Source of the DNA: Candidatus Arcticimaribacter sp.
GTDB lineage: Bacteria > Bacteroidota > Bacteroidia > Flavobacteriales > Flavobacteriaceae
DNA: 61,115 nt
Assembly: GCA_002708445.1 (NCBI GenBank)
Contig: PAOB01000054.1
Location: forward strand, 1-61,115
Direction: 5' to 3'
In this document: positions 8,326 through 16,990 of the stretch, piece after piece
Numbering within the stretch: position 1 is the first letter of the stretch
Layout: every line of letters starts with the position of its first letter
Translations under genes and position numbers: made by a program
Notes under the pieces: generated by a model
What the model was told of the DNA's origin: nothing
What the model saw: only the letters and a program-made list of their open reading frames with translations
The model's database searches: none

Positions 8326-9147
8326 ATGGAAAATGAATTGATTAAATCTTTGACTCCCAAATCAATTTCAGTAATTCTAAAATTATTCAGCCTGTTTTTT
8401 GTGTTGTCTTGTGGAGGTGGTGGTTATGATGATGCTGCTCTTTACAATCCTCCAAGTTCAACAGCCACTGTAATTACAGCCTCAAACTTATCTGTTACAA
8501 TTCCTGAAAATCCAGAAAATGGAACTGTATTGGGAAATATTCAAGCATCGGTAAACAAAGGAACAATCCAATTTAGTATCATTTCACAAAGCGTGTCAGG
8601 TGCCCTTGATGTAAACATTTCTACAGGAGAGGTGATAGTTGCAGATTCCTCTGTTTTTGTTTTTGAAACAGTACAAAGTTTGACGGCAAATGTTCGAATA
8701 ATTTCAGGGAATGTTACAAAAGAAATAACAGTAACCATAAACCTTACAAATGTTGAGGATTTTAATATCTGGTCTGGAGAAATTATTACCTTTTCAAAAG
8801 CCAATGGAGCAGATCCAACCTTGGATTCTAGTCAAGATTACATAACCGATAATGTAATAATCACACGGGGCAATGATGGAGGGCAGTTCTACAATATTGT
8901 AGTGGAGTCATCTTATGATAAAGACAATAGTCCTGTTGGAACTGAGTGGGCTTTGGGAACAACAGATGAAATAGCAAATTTAGTTTTCCAGCCCTTCAGA
9001 GCAGCAACGGGTAAGCCTACAAATGCAGTTGGGAAAAATATGGTTTTACATCTTATCGCAGATAATATTTACCTTTCTGTTAAAATAACTTCATGGGCAA
9101 AAGGACAAAATGGAGGATTTACTTATGAACGGTCAACTGAAAATTAA
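8326..9147 (+). CDS. Cadherin-like lipoprotein, first gene of the ApbE/DUF3570 operon
   Basis: The 273-aa product has a signal peptide ending in a lipobox (FVLSC, Cys near 29), then a glycine-rich spacer and one cadherin-like repeat at about residues 55-140 (PENGTVLGNI, LDVNISTGEV, VFETVQSL). The C-terminal domain (ITDNVIITRGNDGGQFYN, GTEWALG) is a type I have seen in secreted flavobacterial proteins but cannot name. It is expected to be anchored in the outer membrane. Its stop codon abuts the ATG of the secreted thioredoxin with no gap, so the two are probably co-translated. The N-terminus before the signal peptide is slightly long, so a later start is possible. Confidence 0.75.
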   Translation: MENELIKSLTPKSISVILKLFSLFFVLSCGGGGYDDAALYNPPSSTATVITASNLSVTIPENPENGTVLGNIQASVNKGTIQFSIISQSVSGALDVNISTGEVIVADSSVFVFETVQSLTANVRIISGNVTKEITVTINLTNVEDFNIWSGEIITFSKANGADPTLDSSQDYITDNVIITRGNDGGQFYNIVVESSYDKDNSPVGTEWALGTTDEIANLVFQPFRAATGKPTNAVGKNMVLHLIADNIYLSVKITSWAKGQNGGFTYERSTEN

Positions 9148-9600
9148 ATGAAAAACAACGTTCTATTTTTCTTTCTTGTGATGGTTTTGTTGCTCCCTTT
9201 AAGTCTTTTGGCTCAAGATTGGCGTACGAATTGGGATGATGCAAAATCAGAGGCAGAAAAAGAAAACAAGAAGTTGATTTTAGTTTTTTCAGGCTCCGAT
9301 TGGTGTATTCCTTGTATTAAATTAGAAAAAGAGGTTTGGGAAAATTCTACTTTCAATGAATATGCTAAGGATAATTATGTTCTTTTTCGTGCAGATTTTC
9401 CCAAAAGAAAAAAGAATAAACTTGATAATATTACTCAAAAGCGTAACGATATGTTAGCTGCTGAGTACAACCCCAAGGGATATTTCCCTTTTGTGGTTAT
9501 TATTGACTCTCAAGGAAATGTTAGGGGTCTTTTAGGGTACGAAAAGAAATCACCCAAAGATTACATCACACGAATTAATCAATTCTTAATTGAAAAATAA
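9148..9600 (+). CDS. Secreted thioredoxin-family protein
   Basis: The 150-aa product has a signal peptide (residues 1-22, ending LLAQ) followed by a thioredoxin fold. The redox motif is WCIPC near residues 51-55, with a cis-proline-type FPFVV strand near 114. It is similar to the thioredoxin_7/DUF255-like group that reduces or isomerises disulfides in the periplasm. It starts directly after the lipoprotein stop codon and its own end overlaps the ApbE start by 11 bases. The context suggests it keeps cysteines of an operon partner reduced, perhaps those of the DUF4266 protein; that is inference. Confidence 0.85.
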   Translation: MKNNVLFFFLVMVLLLPLSLLAQDWRTNWDDAKSEAEKENKKLILVFSGSDWCIPCIKLEKEVWENSTFNEYAKDNYVLFRADFPKRKKNKLDNITQKRNDMLAAEYNPKGYFPFVVIIDSQGNVRGLLGYEKKSPKDYITRINQFLIEK

Positions 9601-10582
9601 AACTTTTTATTTTCTGATTATTATCTGTTTGGGATTTTTTTCATCTCTATTTTCTCAAAAGATATTTTCTGAATCCTTTGTGCTTATGGGATCTGCTTTT
9701 GACTTAACTGTAGTTGCCGAAAATAAAGAGAAAGCATCTAACTACATTGAACAAGCAAAAAATGAAATAGTTAGAATTGAAAAGTTAATATCCTCTTGGG
9801 ACAAGAATTCCGAAACAGCAAAAATAAACTCTAACTCAGGAATTGAAGCTGTTAAAGTTTCCAAAGAGCTTTTTGATTTAATCGATCGATCTCAAAGAAT
9901 TTCAAAAATTACTTCTGGAGCTTTTGATATTACTTTTGCTGCAATAGATCGAATTTGGGATTTTGATGGAGGTGAATCTCAAATGCCAAGTTTTGAGGTC
10001 ATACAAAATTCAATTTCCAAAATTGGGTTTCGTAAATTGGAGTTAAACAAAAAAGAAAGCACTGTTTTTTTACCGGAAAAAGGAATGAAAATAGGTTTTG
10101 GAGGTATTGGTAAAGGATATGCTGCTGACCGAGCTAAAGAGTTGTTAATTAACAAGGGAGTGAAAGGGGGTATCATTAATGCTTCGGGTGACATGAATAC
10201 TTGGGGAAACCAACCAGATGGTTCACCTTGGACCGTTGGAATTGTTAATCCAATGAATAAAGAAAAAGTATTTTCTTGGTTTTCACTTGAGCATGATGCA
10301 GTAGTAACTTCAGGGAATTATGAAAAATTCACCCTTATTGATGGAGAACGTTTCAGTCATATCATTGATCCAAGAACTGGAATTCCTTCAAAAGGGATCT
10401 TAAGTTCTACTATTTTTGCTAATAAAGCGGAGCTAGCCGATGCTTTGGCTACTGCAACCTTTGTAATGGGAGTAGAGTCGGGAATGTTTTTAATCGATCA
10501 ACTCCCTAACATAGAAGCCATATTGATTGATGATAAAGGAGTTATTTACAAATCTAAAAATATTGAAATTGAAAAAAATTAG
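9590..10582 (+). CDS. apbE: FAD:protein FMN transferase (ApbE family)
   Basis: The 330-aa secreted enzyme covalently attaches FMN from FAD to threonines of target proteins. It has a signal peptide (to about residue 22), the ApbE core GGIGKGYAADRA near 180, NASGDM near 202, and the HIIDPRTGIPS motif near 262 with the conserved Asp-Pro-Thr-Gly. A C-terminal ADALATATFVMG segment carries the metal-binding Asp/Thr. Translation most likely starts at TTG 9590, inside the end of the thioredoxin gene, because the signal peptide begins there and no ATG fits. I did not find an obvious flavinylation target motif in the neighbouring proteins. Confidence 0.92.
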   Translation: MKNKTFYFLIIICLGFFSSLFSQKIFSESFVLMGSAFDLTVVAENKEKASNYIEQAKNEIVRIEKLISSWDKNSETAKINSNSGIEAVKVSKELFDLIDRSQRISKITSGAFDITFAAIDRIWDFDGGESQMPSFEVIQNSISKIGFRKLELNKKESTVFLPEKGMKIGFGGIGKGYAADRAKELLINKGVKGGIINASGDMNTWGNQPDGSPWTVGIVNPMNKEKVFSWFSLEHDAVVTSGNYEKFTLIDGERFSHIIDPRTGIPSKGILSSTIFANKAELADALATATFVMGVESGMFLIDQLPNIEAILIDDKGVIYKSKNIEIEKN

Positions 10583-10787
10583 ACAGACATTAATTCTTTT
10601 GATTGTGCTTGTTTCAAGTAGTAGTTGTGTTGCTGTAAAGGAATACAATAAGGTTTATTTGAATGATTTGGACATGGAATTAAAGACACCATTATTTGAA
10701 CGATTTGAAACTACTTTTCATATTTACAGAGAAGCAGCAGCAGGGGCTAATGGAGGTAAAACTGGAGGTGGTTGTGGGTGTAATTAA
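10569..10787 (+). CDS. DUF4266 lipoprotein with Cys/Gly-rich C-terminus
   Basis: A 72-aa lipoprotein precursor: short basic start (KKIRQ), hydrophobic core, lipobox VSSSSC at about residue 20. The mature part is about 50 residues and ends in GGKTGGGCGCN. The paired cysteines in a glycine tail are the DUF4266 hallmark. I place the start at TTG 10569 because it gives a normal signal peptide; the frame stays open upstream to ATG 10527. It overlaps the ApbE end by 14 bases and its own end overlaps the DUF3570 gene. The function is unknown. The CxC tail could bind a metal, form a redox pair or be modified. Confidence 0.8.
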   Translation: MKKIRQTLILLIVLVSSSSCVAVKEYNKVYLNDLDMELKTPLFERFETTFHIYREAAAGANGGKTGGGCGCN

Positions 10788-12225
10788 GTCGTCTATTACT
10801 TTTATTTTTTTGAGTATTGGTCTGTTGGCATATGCTCAAAACGATAGTATTTCAGTCTACAAGAAGAAAGCTCTTGAAAGCACTGAGGTTGATTTTCTCA
10901 TGGGGTATTATGAACAAGAAGGAGTCCATGCTTCAGTAACTGGAGGAATAGGTAATGAAGATTTGCATAGTACTGCTCCTACTGTAGTTATTCGTATTCC
11001 TTTGAATGATGATGATGTTCTTACTGTTGATGCAGGTTTATCTGCGTATACTTCTGCAAGCTCAAGTAATGGAAATCCTTTCAATCAAACGGGTGCTTCT
11101 GGCAGTGGAGACGATTACGATGACGATAACGACAAACCTATGAGAAAATCAGGAGAGGGCTCTCCATGGGTTGCTTCTTCTGGAGCATCTAGGAAAGATG
11201 TGTTGACTTCAATTAGCATGTCCTATGTACACGCATCTGATGATCGAAACCAGTATTGGTCTTCCAACATCGCTGGTTCTTTTGAGTATGATTATCAATC
11301 TTTCGGTTTTGGAGGTGGATTTACTCAACTTTGGAATGAGAAAAACACCGAGTTTAGCGCAAAAGTACAAGTCTATTTGGATCAATGGAAACCAATAATT
11401 CCAACTGAATTTCATGAATTTGAAATGTATGGAAATGATTTTTTGATTGATGATCAGAGCTACTTTTATGAAGTGAGTTTATCAGATTCAGACGGAAACG
11501 CTGTTGCAGATTATCTTCCATCAAATTTCACTTCTATTGATGATGTAAATCGTAACTCATATTCCGTTTCTCTTGAGTTTTCTCAGATACTGAGTAAGCG
11601 TTTGCAGTTTTCTTTTTTTGTAGACTATGTATTGCAGAGAGGATGGTTGGCAAATCCATTGCAACGGGTTTACTTTGAGGATCGTCCAAATTTTTACATT
11701 GGTAATTTCAGGTCAATATCTAATTATGAAAGTCCCTCGAATACAGATGTTTTTCACTTGGCAGACGACATCGAACGCTTGCCCATAGAACGCGCTAAAT
11801 TTCCTTTTGGAGTACGTGTTAATTATTACTTAAATGAATTCATGGTTTTACGTTCCTATTTCAGAAAATATTCAGATAATTGGGGAATCAATTCTAATAC
11901 GGTTCATTTTGAAATCCCTGTTAAATTCAACCTTAAATGGAAAATAAAACCATCATTCCGTTATTACGACCAAACTGCAGCGGATTATTTTGCTCCATAC
12001 AATAAACATTTTTCAACTCAAAAATATTACACTTCAGATTATGATTTATCAGCATTTTCAAGTCTTCAATTAGGAGGAGCTCTGGTTTACACAGATGTTC
12101 TTTCAAAATACAAATTAGGGAAACTATCCTTGAAGATGATTAGTTTGCGTTATCAGAACTACCAAAGAAGTGATGGGCTCTCGGCTTTTAGTGTCTCAAC
12201 AGGCTTTAGTTTTGTGATTGAGTAA
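10774..12225 (+). CDS. DUF3570 outer-membrane beta-barrel protein
   Basis: About 483 aa with a cleavable signal peptide (to LLAYAQ). Alternating aromatic/hydrophobic strands run the full length and the protein ends in SVSTGFSFVIE, typical of a barrel closing strand. Acidic and serine/glycine-rich loops (GSGDDYDDDNDKP near residue 115) would face outward. It fits DUF3570, which habitually neighbours DUF4266 and ApbE. I favour GTG 10774 as start, because it gives a normal signal peptide and overlaps the DUF4266 stop. ATG 10750 is an alternative but gives an acidic n-region. The role may be a pore or scaffold for the operon's small lipoprotein; this is inference. Confidence 0.82.
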   Translation: MGVIKSSITFIFLSIGLLAYAQNDSISVYKKKALESTEVDFLMGYYEQEGVHASVTGGIGNEDLHSTAPTVVIRIPLNDDDVLTVDAGLSAYTSASSSNGNPFNQTGASGSGDDYDDDNDKPMRKSGEGSPWVASSGASRKDVLTSISMSYVHASDDRNQYWSSNIAGSFEYDYQSFGFGGGFTQLWNEKNTEFSAKVQVYLDQWKPIIPTEFHEFEMYGNDFLIDDQSYFYEVSLSDSDGNAVADYLPSNFTSIDDVNRNSYSVSLEFSQILSKRLQFSFFVDYVLQRGWLANPLQRVYFEDRPNFYIGNFRSISNYESPSNTDVFHLADDIERLPIERAKFPFGVRVNYYLNEFMVLRSYFRKYSDNWGINSNTVHFEIPVKFNLKWKIKPSFRYYDQTAADYFAPYNKHFSTQKYYTSDYDLSAFSSLQLGGALVYTDVLSKYKLGKLSLKMISLRYQNYQRSDGLSAFSVSTGFSFVIE

Positions 12226-12277
12226 TACATCTTTTTATTTAAAAAGTGTTAATTTTACAACTTAAGATTACGAACTC

Positions 12278-13354
12278 ATGATCGAAAAACTACAAATCAT
12301 TCAACAACGTTTTGATGAGGTCTCAGACTTGATCATTCAGCCCGATATTATTTCGGATCAAAAACGTTATGTTCAATTGAATAAAGAATACAAGGATTTG
12401 AGAATCTTAACCGAAAAGGCAAACCAATACAAAACTTTATCATCTAATATTAGTGAGGCAGAAGAGATCATCAACGAAGGAGCAGATGCTGAGATGGTGG
12501 AAATGGCCAAAATGCAATTGGAAGAAGCTAAAGAGAAATTACCAGCACTAGAGGAAGAAATTAAGTTTTTATTGATTCCAAAAGATCCTGAAGACTCCAA
12601 AAATGTAGTAGTAGAAATTCGAGCAGGTACGGGTGGAGATGAGGCAAGTATTTTTGCTGGAGATTTATTCCGTATGTATTCTAAGTATTGTCAAGACAAG
12701 GGCTGGAGTGTCAGTCTAGTTGATAGTAGTGAGGGAACTGCAGGTGGTTTTAAGGAAATTATTTTTGAAGTTTCTGGAGAGGATGTTTATGGTGTGATGA
12801 AGTTTGAGTCAGGAGTTCATCGTGTACAGCGGGTTCCACAAACCGAAACACAAGGAAGAGTTCATACATCTGCAGCTACTGTTATGGTTTTGCCTGAGGC
12901 AGAAGAATTTGATGTGGAGATAAACATGAACAATGTTCGAGTAGATTATTTCTGTTCATCTGGTCCTGGAGGTCAGTCTGTAAACACAACTTATTCTGCA
13001 GTTCGTTTAACCCACGAACCTACAGGAATAGTAGCTCAATGTCAAGATCAAAAATCTCAACATAAAAATAAGGATAAAGCCCTAAAAGTACTTCGTTCTC
13101 GATTGTATGAAATGGAGTTAGCCAAAAAACTGGAGGCTGATTCTCAAAAAAGAAACTCGTTGGTTTCCTCAGGAGATCGCTCTGCCAAGATTAGAACTTA
13201 CAATTACCCTCAGGGAAGGGTGACCGATCATCGAATCGGTTTGACCTTGTATGATCTTCAGAATATTATTAATGGTGATGTTCAAAAACTGATTGATGAA
13301 TTACAGTTGTATCAGAACACAGAAAAACTCAAGGAGGCTGGAGAGGTATTTTAA
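12278..13354 (+). CDS. prfA: Peptide chain release factor 1
   Basis: The 358-aa protein recognises UAA and UAG stop codons and triggers peptide release. The catalytic GGQ motif is visible in [17 protein letters not shown] near residue 230. RF1-type features upstream are [16 protein letters not shown] near 115 and [18 protein letters not shown] near 187. Full length matches bacterial RF1. It is followed after 3 bases by pyrF. There is no sign of the programmed frameshift seen in prfB genes. Confidence 0.97.
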   Translation: MIEKLQIIQQRFDEVSDLIIQPDIISDQKRYVQLNKEYKDLRILTEKANQYKTLSSNISEAEEIINEGADAEMVEMAKMQLEEAKEKLPALEEEIKFLLIPKDPEDSKNVVVEIRAGTGGDEASIFAGDLFRMYSKYCQDKGWSVSLVDSSEGTAGGFKEIIFEVSGEDVYGVMKFESGVHRVQRVPQTETQGRVHTSAATVMVLPEAEEFDVEINMNNVRVDYFCSSGPGGQSVNTTYSAVRLTHEPTGIVAQCQDQKSQHKNKDKALKVLRSRLYEMELAKKLEADSQKRNSLVSSGDRSAKIRTYNYPQGRVTDHRIGLTLYDLQNIINGDVQKLIDELQLYQNTEKLKEAGEVF

Positions 13355-13357
13355 AGA

Positions 13358-14185
13358 ATGAAAATATCCGCTTTAAAAAATCAAATTCTTCTTAAGAAAT
13401 CGTTCTTATGTATTGGTTTAGACATTGACCTAGAGAAAGTTCATGCCTCTATCAAGGCAACGGAAGATCCATTATTTGAATTTTCAAAAGCAATCATCGA
13501 TTCCACTGCAGCATATGCCGTAGCATACAAGCCCAATATCGCATTTTTTGAGACTTATGGGTCTCAAGGAATGGCTTCTTTGAAACGTGTGATGGATTAT
13601 CTCAATAAAAATCATCCAGAAATTTTTACAATAGCAGATGCCAAACGTGGCGACATTGGAAACACAGCAACACGTTATGCAAAGGCTTACTATGAAACCT
13701 ACAATTTTGATTCGATAACCGTAGCACCTTACATGGGAAAAGATTCGGTAGAACCTTTTTTGAATTTTGAAGAAAAATATGCCATTCTTTTAGCACTTAC
13801 CTCCAATGAAGGCTCATCTGATTTTCAAATCCAGAAAGTTGGATCACAACTGTTCTATGAAAAAGTAATTCAAACCAGTTCACAATGGAAAGGTTCAGAT
13901 CGTCTTATGTATGTTGTGGGAGCAACAAAGGCTAATGCAATAAAAGGTATTAGAAATCTAATTCCAGATGCTTTTTTACTAATCCCTGGAGTTGGTGCAC
14001 AAGGTGGAAGCCTAGCAGAGGTAGCTGAAAGTGGATTGAATCAAGATGTAGGACTTTTAGTAAACTCATCAAGGGGCATAATTTACGCTTCAACGGATAC
14101 TGACTTCGCCTCAAAAGCTAGAGATGCTGCTTATGATTTACAAAAACAAATGCAAATCATTTTAGAAAAAAAACGATTGATTTAA
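13358..14185 (+). CDS. pyrF: Orotidine 5'-phosphate decarboxylase (type 2)
   Basis: The 275-aa enzyme decarboxylates OMP to UMP in the last step of pyrimidine synthesis. The substrate/catalytic segment ADAKRGDIGNTATRYA near residue 94 contains the D-x-K-R-x-D pattern of the type 2 subfamily. The N-terminal CIGLDID and the phosphate-binding LLIPGVGAQGG near 207 complete the barrel signature. It lies 3 bases after prfA and overlaps the hydrolase gene by one base, so the three are probably one transcript. Another pyrimidine gene, pyrD, is far away at 57.8 kb. Confidence 0.96.
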   Translation: MKISALKNQILLKKSFLCIGLDIDLEKVHASIKATEDPLFEFSKAIIDSTAAYAVAYKPNIAFFETYGSQGMASLKRVMDYLNKNHPEIFTIADAKRGDIGNTATRYAKAYYETYNFDSITVAPYMGKDSVEPFLNFEEKYAILLALTSNEGSSDFQIQKVGSQLFYEKVIQTSSQWKGSDRLMYVVGATKANAIKGIRNLIPDAFLLIPGVGAQGGSLAEVAESGLNQDVGLLVNSSRGIIYASTDTDFASKARDAAYDLQKQMQIILEKKRLI

Positions 14186-14964
14186 TGTTGAATTACACGC
14201 TTTATCAAACTAAAAAAAACGCCCCCTGGGTTACTTTTATTCATGGTGCTGGAGGGAGTTCTTCAATTTGGTTTAAGCAAATTCGCAGGTTTTCAAAATA
14301 CTTCAACCTGTTGTTAATTGATCTTCGAGGTCATGGAGATTCAAAAACTAAGTTGCATTTATCAAACGAGGAACTTTACACCTTTGATGCCATCGCTCAG
14401 GATGTTGTAGAGGTTTTGGATTATGAAAAGATTGAGAAATCACATTTTATTGGTATTTCTTTGGGGACAATACTCATTCGTCAAATTGCGGAGATGGAAC
14501 CTCAAAAAGTAATAAGTATGACAATGGGGGGTGCGGTCCTTAAGTTTAATATCCGATCTAGAATACTCATGTGTCTCGGAAATTTGGCCAAGTCAGTTGT
14601 TCCTTACATGTGGATTTATAAAGTATTCGCATTCATAATGATGCCCAACAGAAATCACAAAGAATCAAGAAACGTTTTTATTCGAGAGGCAAAAAAGTTG
14701 TATCAAAAAGAATTTATCCGTTGGTTTAAACTTACAGGAGAAGTGATTCCATTGCTTAAGTTCTTTAGACAGGAGGAATCCAATATTCCAACCTTGTATG
14801 TAATGGGTTCCGAAGATTACATGTTTTTGCCTATTGTAAAGGAGGTAGTACTACAACATCATTCATCAAAGCTAAAAGTTATTCCCAATTGTGGACACGT
14901 AGTAAATGTTGAACGAGCGAATCAGTTTAACGATTTAACAATTAATTTTCTTAAAGCTCAATAG
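14185..14964 (+). CDS. Alpha/beta-fold hydrolase
   Basis: The 259-aa product has the serine-hydrolase triad pattern: oxyanion HGAGGSSSIW near residue 20, nucleophile elbow GISLGT near 91 (G-x-S-x-G), an acid candidate in GSEDYMF near 210, and histidine in NCGHVVN near 238. There is no signal peptide, so it is cytoplasmic. The substrate cannot be read from sequence; relatives include esterases and the menaquinone-pathway hydrolase MenH. Its ATG overlaps the pyrF stop codon (TAATG). It faces purU convergently with a 3-base gap. Confidence 0.85.
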   Translation: MLNYTLYQTKKNAPWVTFIHGAGGSSSIWFKQIRRFSKYFNLLLIDLRGHGDSKTKLHLSNEELYTFDAIAQDVVEVLDYEKIEKSHFIGISLGTILIRQIAEMEPQKVISMTMGGAVLKFNIRSRILMCLGNLAKSVVPYMWIYKVFAFIMMPNRNHKESRNVFIREAKKLYQKEFIRWFKLTGEVIPLLKFFRQEESNIPTLYVMGSEDYMFLPIVKEVVLQHHSSKLKVIPNCGHVVNVERANQFNDLTINFLKAQ

Positions 14965-14967
14965 TTT

Positions 14968-15822
14968 CTAGGAAAATACAACTGTTTTATTCTGATACAC
15001 CATAACTTTTCTAGCAACATGCAGCTGTAGGGCTTTGGACAAAACAATACGTTCAAGATCTCTACCTTTTTCAATAAAATCATCTATTGAATTTAAATGA
15101 GATACATGGGTGGTATTTTGCTCAATTATGGGACCAGCATCTAACTCCTCAGTCACATAGTGACTGGTTGCACCGATAATCTTTACCCCCCTTTCATAGG
15201 CTGAATGATATGGTTTTGCTCCAGGGAATGCCGGTAAAAAAGAATGGTGAATGTTGATTATTTTGTTGGGATAATGCTGAATCAATTCTGGAGAAATGAT
15301 TTGCATGTAGCGTGCAAGAACAATAAAATCGATGTTGTGTTTTTGAAGTAATTCAATTTGCTTTTGTTCTGCTTCTTTCTTTGTTTCTTTTGTGACAGGC
15401 ACGTGGTAAAAAGGGATATCAAAACGATCTGCAATATCTTTTAAATCCCTGTGATTGCTTGAGATAAAAGGGATTTCGATTTTTAATTCTCCCGATTGAT
15501 GACGACCAAGGATGTCGTACAAGCAATGATCATATTTAGACACAAATAGTGCCATTCGAGGCAATACATTGTTGAGGTAGATATCAGTCTTAAGCTCGTA
15601 TTTTTTCCCGACAGTATTTTTAAAATTTATTTCAAAGTTTTCGACACTTAAATTGTCTTCCACCAGTTCACATTCTACCCGCATAAAGAAAATCGAATTG
15701 ACACGATCAACATATTGGTCAATGTAAACGATATTACCACTTGTTTCGTGAATAAAATTAGTTACGGCCGCAATTATCCCTTTCCGATCAGGGCAGTTCA
15801 TAACCAAAGTAATTAGCTTCAT
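14968..15822 (-). CDS. purU: Formyltetrahydrofolate deformylase
   Basis: The 284-aa enzyme hydrolyses 10-formyl-THF to formate and THF, balancing one-carbon pools and supplying formate for purine synthesis. An N-terminal ACT regulatory domain (residues 1-80, NCPDRKGIIAAVTNFI) precedes a formyltransferase-type catalytic domain. In the latter, NIHHSFLPAFPGAKPYHSAY near 197 holds the conserved Asn-His, and ATSHYVTEELDAGPIIEQ near 225 holds the catalytic Asp. Length and order are typical. A strong terminator separates it from the upstream porin gene, so it needs its own promoter. Confidence 0.96.
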   Translation of the reverse strand: MKLITLVMNCPDRKGIIAAVTNFIHETSGNIVYIDQYVDRVNSIFFMRVECELVEDNLSVENFEINFKNTVGKKYELKTDIYLNNVLPRMALFVSKYDHCLYDILGRHQSGELKIEIPFISSNHRDLKDIADRFDIPFYHVPVTKETKKEAEQKQIELLQKHNIDFIVLARYMQIISPELIQHYPNKIINIHHSFLPAFPGAKPYHSAYERGVKIIGATSHYVTEELDAGPIIEQNTTHVSHLNSIDDFIEKGRDLERIVLSKALQLHVARKVMVYQNKTVVFS

Positions 15823-15891
15823 ATTTTTTTTCGCTAAAATATTAGATAAAACTCAATTGACAAGATCAAAGTCTCCCTTTTGTTGTTTTTA

Positions 15892-15934
15892 ATAAAAAAA
15901 ACCCCCTGATAGACTACCACGAACTATCAAGGGG
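15892..15934 (-). terminator. Terminator of the glnK-amt-porin operon
   Basis: On the minus strand CCCCTTGATAG and CTATCAGGGGG form an 11-base stem around an 11-base loop, followed by a run of eight or more T. This is a classic intrinsic terminator just past the porin stop codon. Confidence 0.92.
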
Positions 15935-15961
15935 AAACCAAACAATTAAGTTTTAGTATTT

Positions 15962-16963
15962 TTAAAAAGAGTAAATTGCTGCTAGAACAAATGATGAAAT
16001 ATTATCTTCCAAAGCAGCAGTGTCTCCAAATATTTCAGAAGAAGCAGTATCGATTCTGAATTCTGGTTTGATTATTAGGTTACCAGAAGAAAAGCTACCT
16101 GTGATTGTAAAAGCATTCAAGTCTAAATCATCTGCTGCTGTTCCGTCTGAAGTACTAAAAAGTTCGCCACGGAAACCAAGGCTGAAAGAATCAGATAAAG
16201 CAAGTTGAGGGTACAAAGCTACTCCAGAAAAACCTGCATCACCCTCTAGAGAGGTAGTGGTAGCGTTTATTCCTAAGTAAAATTTTTCTGAAAAGTTAAA
16301 CCCTCCTGTGTAATCAAATTGTGTGTAGTTATCACCACTCAATAAATTAATGTACTGACCATAAAGACCAAGCTGTAAACCAAAGTATGTTTCATCTGTT
16401 TCAGCGTACTCGGTTTCGTCAGTTGTGTTCATAATAGCAGCCATAAAAGAAATATCATCGGATATCGCTATGTCTGCTTTTAAACCCGTGTGAGAAAACG
16501 GACCTGTTGAGAACATGTACGAAGTAGAGTAGTTAAAGTTTGCTGCTGGTGCAATAACTTCATATCCTAAAAATGTGTTGAAGTTACCTAAGGTCAAAGT
16601 AAATTTATCGCTTATGTTGTAGTATGCATACAATTGGTTAATGATACTTGAAGACCCATTTCCTTCAGATCCAAATACTGCAGCTTCACCTCTAGGACCA
16701 TAGACTAAATCTGCTACGAAACCATGTTTTTCACCTTCATATGATAAGATGATGTTAGCCATACCCAACGCAAATCCAGGGAGGTCTGCAAAAGATGTTG
16801 GTGGAGCTTCTCTATTACTTCTGTAATAAGTGTCTATGCTTCCGCTTACACTGAAAGTAGGTTCCTCTGTTGTTTCCTCAGATGTTGCCTCTGCTTCCTG
16901 TGCATAAGTTGTTGCGGTTGCAAGTAAGGCAAGTGTTAAGATAGTTGTTTTAAAAAGTTTCAT
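15962..16963 (-). CDS. Outer-membrane beta-barrel (porin-like) protein linked to ammonium transport
   Basis: The 333-aa product has a cleavable signal peptide (residues 1-21, TTYAQ) and an acidic linker (EAEATSEETTEEP). A barrel of about a dozen or more amphipathic strands follows and ends in FVLAAIYSF, with a terminal Phe. It resembles the Bacteroidota beta-barrel porin family (BBP2-like/DUF1597) often found beside amt. It is the third gene of the glnK-amt operon, 27 bases after amt, and a strong terminator follows. I infer that it aids uptake of ammonium or small nitrogen compounds through the outer membrane. Confidence 0.82.
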   Translation of the reverse strand: MKLFKTTILTLALLATATTYAQEAEATSEETTEEPTFSVSGSIDTYYRSNREAPPTSFADLPGFALGMANIILSYEGEKHGFVADLVYGPRGEAAVFGSEGNGSSSIINQLYAYYNISDKFTLTLGNFNTFLGYEVIAPAANFNYSTSYMFSTGPFSHTGLKADIAISDDISFMAAIMNTTDETEYAETDETYFGLQLGLYGQYINLLSGDNYTQFDYTGGFNFSEKFYLGINATTTSLEGDAGFSGVALYPQLALSDSFSLGFRGELFSTSDGTAADDLDLNAFTITGSFSSGNLIIKPEFRIDTASSEIFGDTAALEDNISSFVLAAIYSF

Positions 16964-16990
16964 AAATATAGTTTAAAAATTATTATTTGA

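Noticed and set aside
10696-10773. Upstream extension of the DUF3570 frame to ATG 10696
   Set aside because: It would overlap most of the DUF4266 tail and place a long non-signal segment before a good signal peptide; the later GTG is more credible.
8326-12225. Flavinylation target motif for ApbE in the neighbouring proteins
   Set aside because: No (S/T)GA(S/T)-type motif in a suitable context was found by eye; the stretches TGASGSG and FRAATG do not fit well.
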